DNA of 64,000 bases. Source: Gordius sp. MW1. Its lineage: Eukaryota; Nematomorpha; Gordioida; Gordea; Gordiidae. How positions within the stretch are numbered: the first letter of the stretch is position 1; each line of letters begins with the position of its first letter. The position numbers were made by a program, and so were the translations under genes. Below are positions 24,411 through 36,479 of the stretch, piece after piece. The notes below the pieces were generated by a model. That model ran no database searches and was not told where the DNA came from. It was given only the letters and a program-made list of their open reading frames with translations. Where the stretch lies: positions 17,258,001 through 17,322,000 of the forward strand of contig OZ038530.1 in the NCBI GenBank assembly GCA_964036665.1, in the 5' to 3' direction.

Positions 24411-25226
24411 TAGAATATAGTTATTATTTTAGGTAATGATTCTTTTAGACAATCTCCTCTTAGAAGTACTTAATAATAACCCTGTTTAATTTATAAATAT
24501 TTTAGGTATTGAAAACATTAATGAAAATTTTAAGGTGTAGTCTTAACTAATCCCATTTCTAAAGGTATGTGCTTAAAATATATAATTTAGATATGAATAA
24601 TAAACTGCAAAATATCAAGATGCCACCACAATTCAAAAGAGGTTATGGTCATAATAGAATGTATTACAAAATAATTTATCAATATCTAATATCAAGCAAT
24701 CCTCCTCATAAAATTAATTATGCACAAGTATATACACTTATCAAGATTAAGTTATTTTATATTAGATATACAAACAAATTTGCTCGAAAAGGAGATGGTG
24801 AAGAAAATTTACCACCTGTTCTTAATTTTAAATTAATAAAAAAATGATTATTATATTTATGTTATATAATAATAATTAAATTACTAAATAAAATTATTAT
24901 TGTAACTTTCATTATGGAAATATTTTGTTTTTTTGATCTAAAAGTTGATTTACGTTTGAAATCATTAGGTACCATAAATAATTTATTAGTTCACAAACAT
25001 GTTCTTCGAAATCATATTCATAGTTTGTGATAATCCAATGTAACAAATTGAAATGTTAATTTGCTAAGTAAAGATTTTTTATTTTTATCTCTACAGTTAA
25101 ATTTAATTTTGACAATAATGGTTAAATTTATTAAAGCTATAAAAAAAATTTAAATTATATGTCTCAGCAACTTCTTTGGAAGAAAAATGATGAAAATCCT
25201 AAGGCACAATAAAAAAATGGATTCAG
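24411..25226. other. AT-rich stretch, no confident gene
   Basis: A plus-strand frame of 92 codons at 24569-24847 (MPPQFKRGYGHNRMYY...) has no recognised domain. A short segment near 24430-24470 recurs inverted near 25668-25710, inside the loop of the adjacent foldback element. Confidence 0.35.
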
Positions 25227-25930
25227 TTGCAATTGACCAAAGAGCAAATAACAAATAAATGTCTACGAAAATGCATTTGTCGATTAAAATGTGTGCATCT
25301 AATCCAAACCCTAACCTAAAACCCCGACCTAAAACACTAACCTTAACGTTTTCGTCTCTTTAAACCCCTCTCAAGGAGCATTTTCGTTAAATATTCATAG
25401 ACATTCGTAGACATTCATAGATATTTGGTCAGTTAAACTTTGGTCGAATGCACCGATACGAAAAAAATGTCAGCTGCACTTTATTATTTTTAAACAATAA
25501 GATACAAATTGGGTAAATAACAACTATTGATTGAAACATAGGTGAGATAAATATATAAAAATTTGATGTATTTTTTGCCACCTCTTTACAACTAAATTTT
25601 ACATTTTTGTATATAAATATGGATAATAACTTAATCAAATAAATCTTTTGATAATAATCCTGAAGCAAGAGGAGATTGCCTAAAAGTATCATTACCTAAA
25701 ATAATAATATTCCGGATCGGTGCATTCGACCAAAGTTTAACTGACCAAATATCTTTGAATGTCTATGAATATTGAACAAAACCTTGAGAGGGGTTTACAG
25801 GACGAAAACGTTAGGGTTAGTGTTTTAGGTCGGGGTTTTAGGTTAGGGTTTGGATTAGATGCACACATTTTAATCGACAAATGCATTTTCGTAGCCATTT
25901 ATTTGTTATTTGCTTTTTGGTCAATTGCAA
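25227..25930. mobile_element. Foldback element 1
   Basis: About 700 bp, with inverted arms of roughly 220 bp starting TTGCAATTGACCAAA and ending with the reverse complement. The arms include GTTAGGGTTAG-like tracts and GTCGATTAAAATG. The loop (about 25465-25700) carries host-like sequence related to 24430-24470. Nothing is encoded. It interrupts repeat R just upstream of the SENP gene. Confidence 0.7.
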
Positions 25931-27640
25931 TTATAAGTAACTTGATACAAAATTTTTATAATTATCAAGGATGCTGGAATTCATGGCTTTTGCTTTAAAA
26001 CATTTAGATGGACATAATAAAATAAGTGGATTTGTTATCTTCCATCTCTTATTACAAAGTCGGATATCAAATAATGGGATATCTGAGTATTCCCTCTTCT
26101 TAATAATGTGTAGACACAGTAATAAAATTGCTAGTTGGAATCCACATGAACATATAGTCGTTGCGATGTTAAAGAGCTGAGCATCTAACAAAAAGTTATC
26201 TTCTGAAGTTTTTGTTATAGAATTAATCTCATTTGATTTGCTCCAGCACAAGGGTGAAGGAATAACACAGGTCTACAAAAAAAACCATCCCGCTCTCTAA
26301 CCTATAATTATGATAGAGATTTTTGCGTTGATTAATAATGTATTTTTAGTTTTTTTTCCAAAACCTCCCGTTTTTAAGATAAACGAGGTTGAAGGTGCAA
26401 AAAATGCCCATTTTACCCCTTTTTGAGGCTCAATAGCCACGAAATTTTCCATTTATATCAAAAAATATTAATTTATTCTATACGTCCATTATTTTATCTT
26501 TTTATATCATCCTTATATTTAAATTTATACGCGTTTGCGTAAACCCCTTCTCATTATTAAAATTCGTCTCACGATGTCTGGTAAGCGGAGTATATTAGAG
26601 TTCATACTGCGTAGGCGATGTTTACTAACACATATCTCTCTCCCTTCACCTAATCTCCTCTCTTTCTCCTCCACTCCCGCCCCCTTCATGTATGCTTGGA
26701 TAGATATGGGGCGGGAGTGGAAGAGATGGGGAAGGGAGAGAGAGATGTGTTATTGAACAGCGCGTGTGGTGAACTCTGATGTACTCCTTTTTCCAGACAT
26801 AGCGGGGCGAATTTTGATAAGGGGGAGGGGTTTACGTAAACGCATATTTTAAATATAAGGGTGATATAAAAAAATAAAATAATGGACGTATATATGAAAC
26901 TTTAATCTACAGGAATAAATTAATATTTTTTGATAGAAATTAAATATTTCGTGGCTATTGAGCCTCAAAAATGGGTAAAATGGGCATTTTTTGCACCTTC
27001 AACCTCGTTTATCTAGAAAACGAGAGGTTTTGGGAAAAAACTAAAAACACATTATTTATCAGCGCAAAATTCTCTATCAGAATTATAGGTTAGATAACGG
27101 GATGGAATAACAAAGTCAATATTAGTAGAGCTGTGTAATTAGTCACTAAATCACAAAAGCAAGATTCTACAGTCTCAGGTAAAAAACACTTGTGCCCTTA
27201 TAGTTTACTTCCATCACTCTAGTGATCTCTCTCGATGTCCAAGATTATAGCTTTGAGAATTCTATTGTTAAATTCTTGATTTTTGGTAAAATTTAAAGTT
27301 TAAGGTTGACCTCCTACATCAAACTTGTATAGAACAAGTGAATGAGAACTATTGTTTGATGTATCTTAAATGAAACAAAAATCGCACATCCATTTCTTGG
27401 AGCTGAGCATTGCCTCAACCATGATTCTAAAATATATTCGATATTATGTTGATTGTAAAAATTAAAAAATGGCAGATTTAAAAAATGAAGTGCAAGGCGT
27501 GTTATTATTTGTAAACAATAACATACAAATTAACGAACGCGATGAATGCGCTCGGGAATGGAACGTTTAAGAAATGCGTTTTTACGATTTGTTATTTATC
27601 ACTTTGAATCGTGAATACATAGCCTAGGCCTTCTAAAACT
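25931..27640 (-). repeat. Relic repeat R, second copy, adjoining the SENP gene
   Basis: Inverted partner of 18845-19707, interrupted by foldback element 2. Minus strand 26251-25931 holds a 106-codon frame ending in ...ILDNYKNFVSSYL and a stop, parallel to the broken frame in the other copy. Its proximal end stops about 110 bp before the SENP start codon, so part of it may act as the SENP 5' flank. Function of the coding-like part is unknown. Confidence 0.6.
26284..27105. mobile_element. Foldback element 2
   Basis: About 820 bp, nearly all inverted repeat. Arms of roughly 400 bp start CCATCCCG and contain AACGAGGTTGAAGGTGCAAA and GAGGCTCAATAGCCACG. The short centre near 26690 includes ATGGGGCGGGAGTGG. 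It encodes nothing and would form a long hairpin. Sequence AATAACA occurs just outside both ends, but on the left an extra 17 bp intervenes. Confidence 0.75.
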
Positions 27641-27749
27641 GTGGTAATTTTTCTGGGTGTGTGCGACTTTGATCCCTGTCTATAAGGTATGTGAAAGTTA
27701 TTAATTTAATTAAATTCGCCGCTACACTTTTCGTAAAGTTGGTTAAAGA

Positions 27750-30700
27750 ATGGTAGAAAACATAGACAATTTATTGCCTACAGAACAAGTACGATTAAAA
27801 ATTTATATTTAATCTATATTAAGGCCCATACAAAAAAGAAAACTAAAATATCAAATTTTATAAGTATAATTATACTAAATAATTCTATATAAGTTACTAG
27901 GAATATGGACTGATTCATCTATATTACACAATTTCAATGGTTACTCTTATAATCCTATTTCTAATGATATTACAAATTTAAATAATACATTCTCAAGTCC
28001 AGTTAAAATTATCAACAATACAATTTTGTCATATCAAAATGTTCCTGAAAATCAGCCAAGATTAAATTATTGCAAGACTCCTTCACCATTTAATCAGCAC
28101 AAATATAATAGACTTGAAAGAAATAATTTCACAGAAATTTATCCTACTGTAATTTCTGAAATAGATACCACCGACACAAAATTCATTTTACCATTAAAGT
28201 CTAACAATGAAAATCTTTTTCAACAAAAATATAATTTTTATGACATAATATCTGATTTAGAAAAAGATTTGAACCTAAGAAATCAATTTATAACATGTTT
28301 AAAAAAGTCAACAATTCTTTCAAAATCAATTATGGCCAGTATTTGCCCTGTAAAGGATATTCATAATAGGTAAAAGTTTATTTATTTTATTATTGATGGC
28401 TTTTATTTTTTAATTCATAATATAAATCTATTGCTTACCTAGCTATTTGCATAATACCACTTTTAATCTATGATTTGTTTTTTGTTAGATCATATTTATT
28501 TTTTTAATAGGATCTTTGATCCACAATACCTAGGCGTAGCCAAAGATGAGGTATTAAAATTAAAAAAGTGTTTATATATTTGTCAGAAGTTACAAAACAG
28601 TTCAAATGTTTTACCCCCTTTAAACACTGAGAGATGGAAATCTAAAAAGTAATTGCCCATTTAAATCATAATAAATTCATATAATTTCAAATTTATATCT
28701 GTAGATTTCTTTTTGGGCCTACAGAAAGTAGTATTAAATTTAAAAGACCAATGTCCTATGCAATCCAAGGTACACACTAATCTTTAATTTTACATTATCT
28801 TAATAAATCAATAATATGCTTTTTACAAAATACTATGCAATACATTTGTTAATTGCTTTAAATCTTCAAATTTATTCTATATATTACAGGCCGTTTTTTA
28901 ATATTGTTCAAATTATTGATGTAAGAGCAGTTATAAATATCTTAATAAAACCTAAAGTTATTTTAATTCTGATAACTAATTTTCCTAGAATATTATTAAG
29001 GGGTGAATGACTAAATTGATATTTGTTATGCTAAATTAAATAGGTATTTAGAATAGTAAAATGTTAAAGCTAGATTTTGATTAAATAAAAACAATACTTA
29101 AATAGTTGGCCACTCAGCCATATATGTTTTAAATTACAATACTATATGTTCTTTAATAAAATGATTTTAAAATAATTAAGTGTGATTTACTTTAATATAT
29201 AAACTTACCATATCTAACATTTCTATTTTTTCAATTAAATGTCCTTTTTCATATTTTTTTAGAAAATGAGAGGTTAAATGATAGTTTATCTAGTCCAGCT
29301 ATATCACCTACTCACTCAACACATTCGACACAAAATGAATATGAGTTAGACAATCAAAGTACTGCAGATCAAGCCTTTGACATTTCTTCTAAAAGAATTG
29401 AAGATGAGTTACAACGTCAATTACAATCACTCAATTTAAATCAACAAAAACTTGATATGACGTAAGAATATTTTATTCAAAATCATATTTTGAAATATTA
29501 CTGTTTTGTTTTCTAAGTATAATTAGTGTTGTAGTTTTATAAAACTTCATCTATTATGTTTTTTAAAAGTGACCTTTTGTTTGCTTTAGTTAATTATAAA
29601 CTTGCAACCTATTTTACATTCTAACTGTATTTTGTGGTCTTTCAGCTATAAAATTCTGCTGACTAAATTGTTATTTTTTTTAGATTATTTCTAAACTATT
29701 GTATTTAAAACATGACATATTATAATAAAATGCAAAGTTTGTTTAAAGTATGTATACCTCTCCACTAGAGTGCTTTGCAAAGTCTAATTATCTAAAATTT
29801 CTCAGCATATAAGGAATTCTTCTCGTCAAATGTACAAAACTATGAATCACAAAACTTAATATCCCGATAGAAGTGATTAATAATTGTGCAAATTCAGTGA
29901 GTCTAATGGAACCAAAACATTTTTAATATTAATTTACCTTTAACTTCCACCTTTCAAATATCATGTTTGAAAGGTATTATTTAATTACGTCCCTCAGTTG
30001 TGGGGTTTTGGACAAGTTTCTTCCATCTTGATTGAGGGGGCAGGTATGGATCCATCTTATTATTCAACATAATTTTACTCACTTAATAACAGGTGATAGT
30101 TAATGAGCAAAGGATGTAGTAGAGTTGTAAAAGCGGCTGGGTTTTGTTTATTGATCGAATAAACATAAACAGATTAAAGTTTTTTTGGTTTGCCTTTCCT
30201 AGTCGACCACTAGGCTTAGTCGAAATTTGAAAAACAGGCCAGAGTCGACCGTTAGTTTTAGTTGAATGAATCAAAGGTCGACCAAACAAAGCCCACCCGT
30301 TTTTACAACACTAGATTATAGGTCGTCATGTTTGAGGTAGTGTTAGTTAATAAATAACACTATTCATTTTGTAGAAACATTAATTGTTAAAATTACTCGT
30401 GAAAAATATAATTCTTGAATGATCTCACCGTTTTTTCATCCATAACGTTTGCAATTTCCGACCCCACGAGTGCCCATATCGAAAAAATCTCACCCGAATG
30501 GGCAGCCCGACTGTTATTTTATAAATTTTAATGCAAGAATAAGCTGTGTGTCAGCCTATCTTATTATTACTTTACGAGTACGCAGGATTTTATTTTTTTT
30601 TTGGGGGGGGGGGGTTTCAAATTTTTTCTTCGAATATCGAAAATTTATAGGAAATTTTTTTTATGCAATTTGATTAAAGATCTATACATGGGCGTAGCCA

Positions 30701-33700
30701 GCAGGGCCTCCCCCCCCCCAAACGCCAAAATTTTTTTTTCAAAGCTAATGGGCCATTCCATGTCGATTCGTAAAAAAAAGACGATTTTCGACCGACCATC
30801 TCAGATCAGGATAATTTTTGGCGATGGTTTAGGCCTTATTTATTAGAATAATTTCTGAAAATTTTAGCTATTTTGGGCCTACTTTTTAGGTTATGGAGGT
30901 TTTAAGGGCCAAAATCACGTTTGGGAGCGTTTTATGGATTTTACTATTTTTGTCATATTTTTGAAATGGGTTATTTACTCAAATTTTAATGCATTTGTTC
31001 CAAAAAAATTCTCTCTCGAAATAATTCAACCAAAAACCTCAAACTTTTGCGGTTAATGTGTTGTCAGATTAGTGAAAAATCTTAAAACCATAACCCTGTA
31101 TATGAAATCACCAGTTTCACAGTGTGCACTCCTTTATGACCCATTATCATATTTGAATCATAAAAAGTTTGGGAGCGGCTACGAGATGGTCAAAATCCGA
31201 GAAATTACATTTTCACCAATAATATTTTTAGATGGCGGTATAATCAATTATCACAAGAACATATTATGATGTTTGTTTTTTATCAAATTGCAAATTTGTA
31301 AAGAATATATGTTAATAACTAATATTGGAATAAAAATAAACTTACATTTTGAACTTTTATTTGCGCGATGGGCAAGTAACCGAGTTTGAGAATGAGCTTA
31401 AATTTAATTAAAATAAAAAATGGTCACAACTAGCAAGCAAAAATTTTAAAAACACCTTTCATCCTGCATGAATTTTTTATTTTTAGCATTGATTGTCAAT
31501 ACAAAAATAAGAATATATGAGCAATTTTGCCATCATATTAGTTTTTTTTTCAACCTCACATTAATTTTAGCCTACGCCTACCAATATATTATTTAAGTTA
31601 AAATTCAAGATCTAATCTTCAATCTCGGATACTGCCCATTGCGCAGATAAAAAGATCAAAATTTAAGTTTATTTTTATTCCAATATTATTTATTCGTTAG
31701 TTGTTTGATGTAATACGACTCCTACAAAACAAACACCAAAATATGTTCCTGCAAATCATACCGCCATCTATAAATATTTTTGGTGGAAATGTAATTTTTC
31801 GGATTTTTGACCATCTCGTAGCCGATCGAAACTTTTTATGATTGAAATATGATAATGGGTTATACAGAAGTGCACACGAAACTGGTGATATACAGGGTAA
31901 ATATGGTTTTAAGATTTTTCACTAATTTGACAACAAAACATTAACCGCAAAAGCTTGAGGTTTTTGGTTAAATTATTCCGATAGAGAATTTTTTTAGGAA
32001 CAAAATGCACCAAAATTTGAGTGAATAACGCAATTACTTTCAAAGATATGACAAAAATAGTAAAATCCATAAAACGCTCCCAAACGTGATTTTGGCCCTT
32101 AAAACCTCCATAACTTAAAAAGTATTGGCCCAAAATGGCTAAGATTTTCAAAAATTACTATAATAAATGAGGCCTACACCCTCGTCAAAAATTATCCTGA
32201 TCTGAAATTGTCGGTCGAAAATTTGATTTGTCATGGAATGGCCCAAACACCCTTTAAAATAAAAAAATATGTTTTGCCCCCCCCCATTAAACTTTTAAAC
32301 GTTTTGCCCGCCCCCCAATCCAAAACCTGGCTACGCCCATGCAAAGGTTTCAAAATTTTTTTGATATGTTTACACGACCAAGAAAAGCAGACCAAAAAAT
32401 CCTTGGTCTGTCTATGTTTAGTCGACTACTACGACCAAGGGTCTAGTAAACAAAACCGACCCGTTTTTACAGCACAGCCAATAGCCCATTTTAACCTAAT
32501 ATTTTTATTCCAGGCTCATAAAGTATCAAACAGAAACCAAGTCTGGATTGGATTTAATCAGCCCGTCTCCCGAAAAACTGACCAAACCTGAAAGGGCTAA
32601 AGCTGCGGTCAGTGATAAGCTTAACAAAGCTGTGTCCAGCATATGCGGGAACTTTCAGGAAATATTTTCTGAAATACTCGATGAAGACCTCGTATACCTA
32701 GCTAAATACACCTCGAACCCTGTACTCGTTGAAACTTACCCCCGTAAATACATGTTTTTACAAGCTTGAAACGGGAATTCGTCGTTGTAAAAATTGTTAT
32801 AATTAATAGGGATGATAATAGGTTTTTTATGAATAAGGATGTTTAAAGAATGCGTGCATCAGCTTAGAGGGGGGGGGGTAGTGTTGTAAAAACGGCTGGG
32901 TTTTGTTTGGTCGACCTTAAGTTTTAGTCGACCAAACAAAAGGTTTGACAAAAAAAAATTTGGTCTATTTATGTTTAGTCGACCAAAACCACAGGTCGAC
33001 CAAACAAAACTCAGCTCTTTGTACAACACTAGGGGGGCTGGCCCTTTTTCACTTTTCATGTTAAATTTAATTATAGGGTTGCAATGTGAAATAAGAATTA
33101 CTTTGCGCCTTTCTGCATAATTATTAAACTTTAATGTTGTGCCAGACCTTTTATTTAGTTAATTATTACAATTTGGTACGAGCTTGAAATATTTGACTGT
33201 CCTATTTTTGATAGCTTAAAGTGAATTGCCTAAGAAATTCGTTTTCAATAAAATTATTCTTATTTCTAAATCAAACCCCCATTTTTAATTTGTAAGGATA
33301 TCTTATTAAAAATTTTAATTGAAAGGCTATTTTAATATTGAGGCCCCGTGTAAATATAAATTGGTTGAAGTGATGTGAACACATATTTTTTTATTAAAAT
33401 TTCAACAACAAAAAAATTATAGCTCTCTCGCTGGAAGATCAAAACAAGTTTGAGAGGGTTTTGCACTACGGTCCTAAAGACGAAATTTTGGTGCGCGGTT
33501 TTGGGGCCGATATAAAGCGGTCCGACCTCAACACTTTGGAACACATCAATTGGCTAAATGACGAAGTTTATTTTGCATGATAATTTTGCTTCAATTCCAA
33601 AATTGTTAAAAAAAAATTTTCCCATGGGTTTATATTACAAACACATTTTTACCTCAAATTTGAACCAGATCTGTGAGGTAGCTCGCTAAATATTATAGGT

Positions 33701-35871
33701 TTATTATGGATATTTAATTTTTTGTATCGTTCTGATCTGCACATAGATTTGTTAAACTGCCTAATTAATACTTTACAAAGATGAGATTATTTCATTTTGC
33801 ATTAAAAGTTTCCATAAATGTTTTTGCCATAAGTTATGAAATAAGGCAAGACATTTTGACGCGACATTGGTTTAATCATATATTCACGTTATAATTATGA
33901 TAAAAATGAACAAACCTCTTTTATATCTCCATAAATTATACCTGCTAGCAGTGTAAAGAGCCATAATTTCCCCCATAATCAAGTGGTTTGTGTATAAGTA
34001 GTTCTGAAATATCGTTCTTCCGAAATGTTTTTAATTATAAGTTTTAATGGTTTTTTTTCATTAATATAACATTGTTAATCTATTTTGCAGATTATGAACT
34101 TTTATCTCAACATGATAACGGAACGAAGCAAAAGTAAAGATGAGCCCACGCTGCAGTGTACTACATTCCCCAGCGTCCATAGTTTTAGCACGTTTTTCTT
34201 CACACAACTCAGCACCAAAGGCTATCAGTCGGTCAAGAGATGGACAAAGAAAGTGGACATTTTTGACAAGGAACTCATTATTGTACCCGTCCACATCGGA
34301 GCCCATTGGTGTTTGGGGGTATAACAATGACCAGCCAGAGGGTGGCAGCCCCCCTCTGAAGCCAAATTTTTTGAAAAATTTAATAAAATTATGACTTGAA
34401 TTTCAAAAATTACTATATTGCCCCCCCCCCTCTAGTTCCAATCCTGGCTACGCCCATGCCATTGATTGACATATACACATAACTTTAGTTTTGCCCGGGA
34501 ATAATATTACACATTAAAATTTTGCATGTATACATGTGATGATCGCCTTTAATAAGCTGTGAAAGCGTGCCGCCTTATCAATATTTTAGACCAGCGCCTT
34601 TAAAAGTAGTTAACAGACGTAGTACCATCACCATTATAAGAATCCATCGTGAGGTGCCCTTCCCTACTGTAAGGTTCCTTTTTTACTAATTCCCTCCGCC
34701 ATGGTCCTAAATCGTAGGGGTTTGTTTTGCTGAGTTTTTGAAGTAGTGTTGTAAAAAGAACTGAGTTTTGCTTAGTCGACCTTTCGTTCAACTAAGACTA
34801 ACACCTGACTTAACAAAAACACACCAATGTTTTTCAAATTTCGACTGAAACTAGAGGTCGCTGTTCCAAGACTTTTTACAACACTACTCTGAAATAGCGC
34901 TGGAAGAAAGTTTTTTTGGAAAATAGTATTTTTACAGCGGGTAAACTCACTTTATTTTGACTAAGTTAGACCTTAACTATTACAGGGCTGAGGTTTTAAG
35001 CAAAGCGATATACGTAATTAATGGGGCTTTTAATAGGTAGGCTGATAACCTTCACGCTATCGTTTTGCAATTCAATTTAATTTTTGCACTTTTGGGATGT
35101 TTAATTTAGGTTGTTCAGTATTTTTGTAATTTTGTCAATTTAAATTTATATGTATTTGGGGAAGTATTTAATCGACTTTTAAAGTGACACACATATTGTA
35201 TTAACAGAAATTTCACATTTTTTACCAATTTAGATTATCGATAACGTGGCCAAAGTTATTATTTACTTCGACTCCCTCTATTCCGAACCACACAACTTCT
35301 ATCTCGAAATATTGCTGTGAGTTTTGATATGATGCATTTGATAAAATCTCGTAATTTTTAAATAAATTTGGTTCACTTTAAAATTTTTCCTGCAATCACT
35401 TAGAAATTATTTGCAAGAAGAAAGTTTGGACAAAAAGAAAACAGAATTTGACACATCAGATTGGAAGCTTATAAACGCTTTGGTAAAATTAACATTTTTA
35501 GCCATTGTTTAAATATATACATTTGGTTAAATTTAAGTTTTGATTAATACATTTTTTTAAATTATAATTTGACTGCAATATAAATTATTTTATGCCTGAT
35601 AACATATTTATATAAAAATTGCAGAAAAGAGGGATTTATTATATTTAAATATATATGAAATGTTTCTAGAATGTTCCACAGCAGAAAAATGGGAGCGATT
35701 GTGGGATGTTTGCACTGAAGTACGCCGAATTTTTTTCCCGGCGCGAAAATTTTACTTTTAGTCAAGTAATTTTTACGAAATTGTTACAAAATTTTATTAT
35801 AGGCTCACATGTCATATTTTCGGCAAAGAATGGTCCTGGAAATTGTTAATAAAAAGCTTTCACCACATTGA
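27750..35871 (+). CDS. SENP1/2-like SUMO protease (12 exons, 614 aa)
   Basis: Exons: 27750-27788, 27894-28369, 28511-28648, 28705-28769, 29263-29461, 32514-32743, 33423-33565, 34091-34318, 35234-35316, 35404-35482, 35670-35765, 35803-35871. All introns are GT-AG with agreeing phases. The sum is 1845 nt with one terminal stop. Residues about 383-614 form a C48 (Ulp1/SENP) catalytic domain: [54 protein letters not shown] and [10 protein letters not shown]. The triad is His502, Asp519 and Cys571, with oxyanion Gln565; His-to-Asp spacing (17) equals human SENP1. The enzyme matures SUMO and removes it from proteins, usually in the nucleus. The N-terminal half is Asn/Ser-rich and low in similarity, as usual. 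Length fits SENP1/2 (about 590-645). An AATAAA lies at 35909. The weakest junction is the first intron. Its acceptor ATAAG at 27893 was chosen because it alone keeps frame. Confidence 0.9.
30117..30312. mobile_element. GTCGACC MITE in SENP intron 5
   Basis: Ends resemble TAGTGTTGTAAAAACGGC, with GGGTTTTGTTT and GTCGACC inside. The body reads TTTAGT...TCGACTA on both arms. Non-coding. Target duplication not clear. Confidence 0.65.
30687..32341. mobile_element. Large foldback element with CATGGGCGTAGCC ends, in SENP intron 5
   Basis: The termini are those of the CATGGGCGTA MITE family, but the element is 1655 bp. Between them lie inverted arms of about 500 bp (for example GGGCCATTCCATG near 30750 and CATGGAATGGCCC near 32235) around a centre near 31490. 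It encodes nothing. It accounts for half of the 3.05-kb intron 5. No 8-bp duplication found. Confidence 0.7.
32366..32475. mobile_element. GTCGACC MITE fragment in SENP intron 5
   Basis: One arm only is clear (TTTAGTCGACTA, ACAAAACCGACCCGTTTTTAC). It lies 40-150 bp upstream of exon 6. Confidence 0.5.
32879..33031. mobile_element. GTCGACC MITE in SENP intron 6
   Basis: Complete copy: TAGTGTTGTAAAAACGGC at the left and TGTACAACACTA at the right, with TTAGTCGACC arms. It inserted in a G run, so the target duplication cannot be measured. Confidence 0.75.
34325..34458. mobile_element. CATGGGCGTA-family MITE directly after the exon 8 splice donor of SENP
   Basis: The right end TTCCAATCCTGGCTACGCCCATG is intact and the left end is diverged (CAATGACCAGCCAG). 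It begins 6 bp after the last base of exon 8, leaving only GTATAA of the original intron start. Confidence 0.65.
34744..34886. mobile_element. GTCGACC MITE in SENP intron 8
   Basis: Starts TAGTGTTGTAAAAAGAACTG and ends TTTTTACAACACTA, with GTCGACC arms. Non-coding. Confidence 0.7.
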
Positions 35872-36179
35872 AAAGTGTTGTACAATTGTATTATTAATTT
35901 ATTTATAAAATAAAATTATAAATAATTGTGTGTTTAACCTCTCGCATCTATGTAAACTTTAATATTTGCATTCGATATGATTGTAATCATAAATTTTTAT
36001 CAAAATAATACTACACTTTAAATTGTTGGCCAATTTTAAAGTTTTGTATCAATTCAAATTTGTTAAAGTTGCACAATAAGATACAACAACCTATGTTTTG
36101 GGTGATTTTTGTAATAATAATATTCTATTAAACCAAAATGTTATTATTATACATATATGAGATTTCTATTATTTTCATT
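35872..36179. other. SENP 3' region and AT-rich spacer
   Basis: Carries the AATAAA signal at 35909-35914. Nothing else recognised. Confidence 0.5.
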
Positions 36180-36368
36180 TAGTGTTTTAAAAACGGCTGG
36201 GTTTTGTTTCGTCGACCTTTAGTTATAGTCGACTAAACATAGACAGATTAAAGATTTTTTATTTTTCTTAGTCGCATAAACGGACCAAAAATTTTTATGT
36301 TAAATTTTTGGTCTTTTTATGTTTAGTCGACTAAAATTAAAGATCGACCAAGCAAAACCCAATACTAA
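36180..36368. mobile_element. GTCGACC MITE with 8-bp target duplication
   Basis: Left end TAGTGTTTTAAAAACGGC; right end decayed (CCCAATACTAA). It is flanked by an exact TTTTCATT (36172-36179 and 36369-36376), which identifies the family's 8-bp target duplication. Confidence 0.75.
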
Positions 36369-36479
36369 TTTTCATTATAATGTGCTAGCGTAGTCGAAAG
36401 AACTTGGCCACAACCTTAGTTAAATTTTTTAGATTCAATTTTAAAGCGTATACTTAAAGTTTTTATTATTCAAAAATAG

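Noticed and set aside
24569-24847. 92-codon plus-strand frame
   Set aside because: No recognised domain and no splice-consistent partners. Composition is that of AT-rich spacer, so not called as a gene.
25300-25345. Telomere-like CCCTAACC tracts, also at 25812-25850
   Set aside because: They are the two arms of foldback element 1, irregular and internal, so not a telomere.
28890-28920. Possible extra SENP exon with good AG and GTAAGA signals
   Set aside because: Its phases cannot join exon 4 to exon 5, whereas skipping it gives a perfect in-frame GAA junction.
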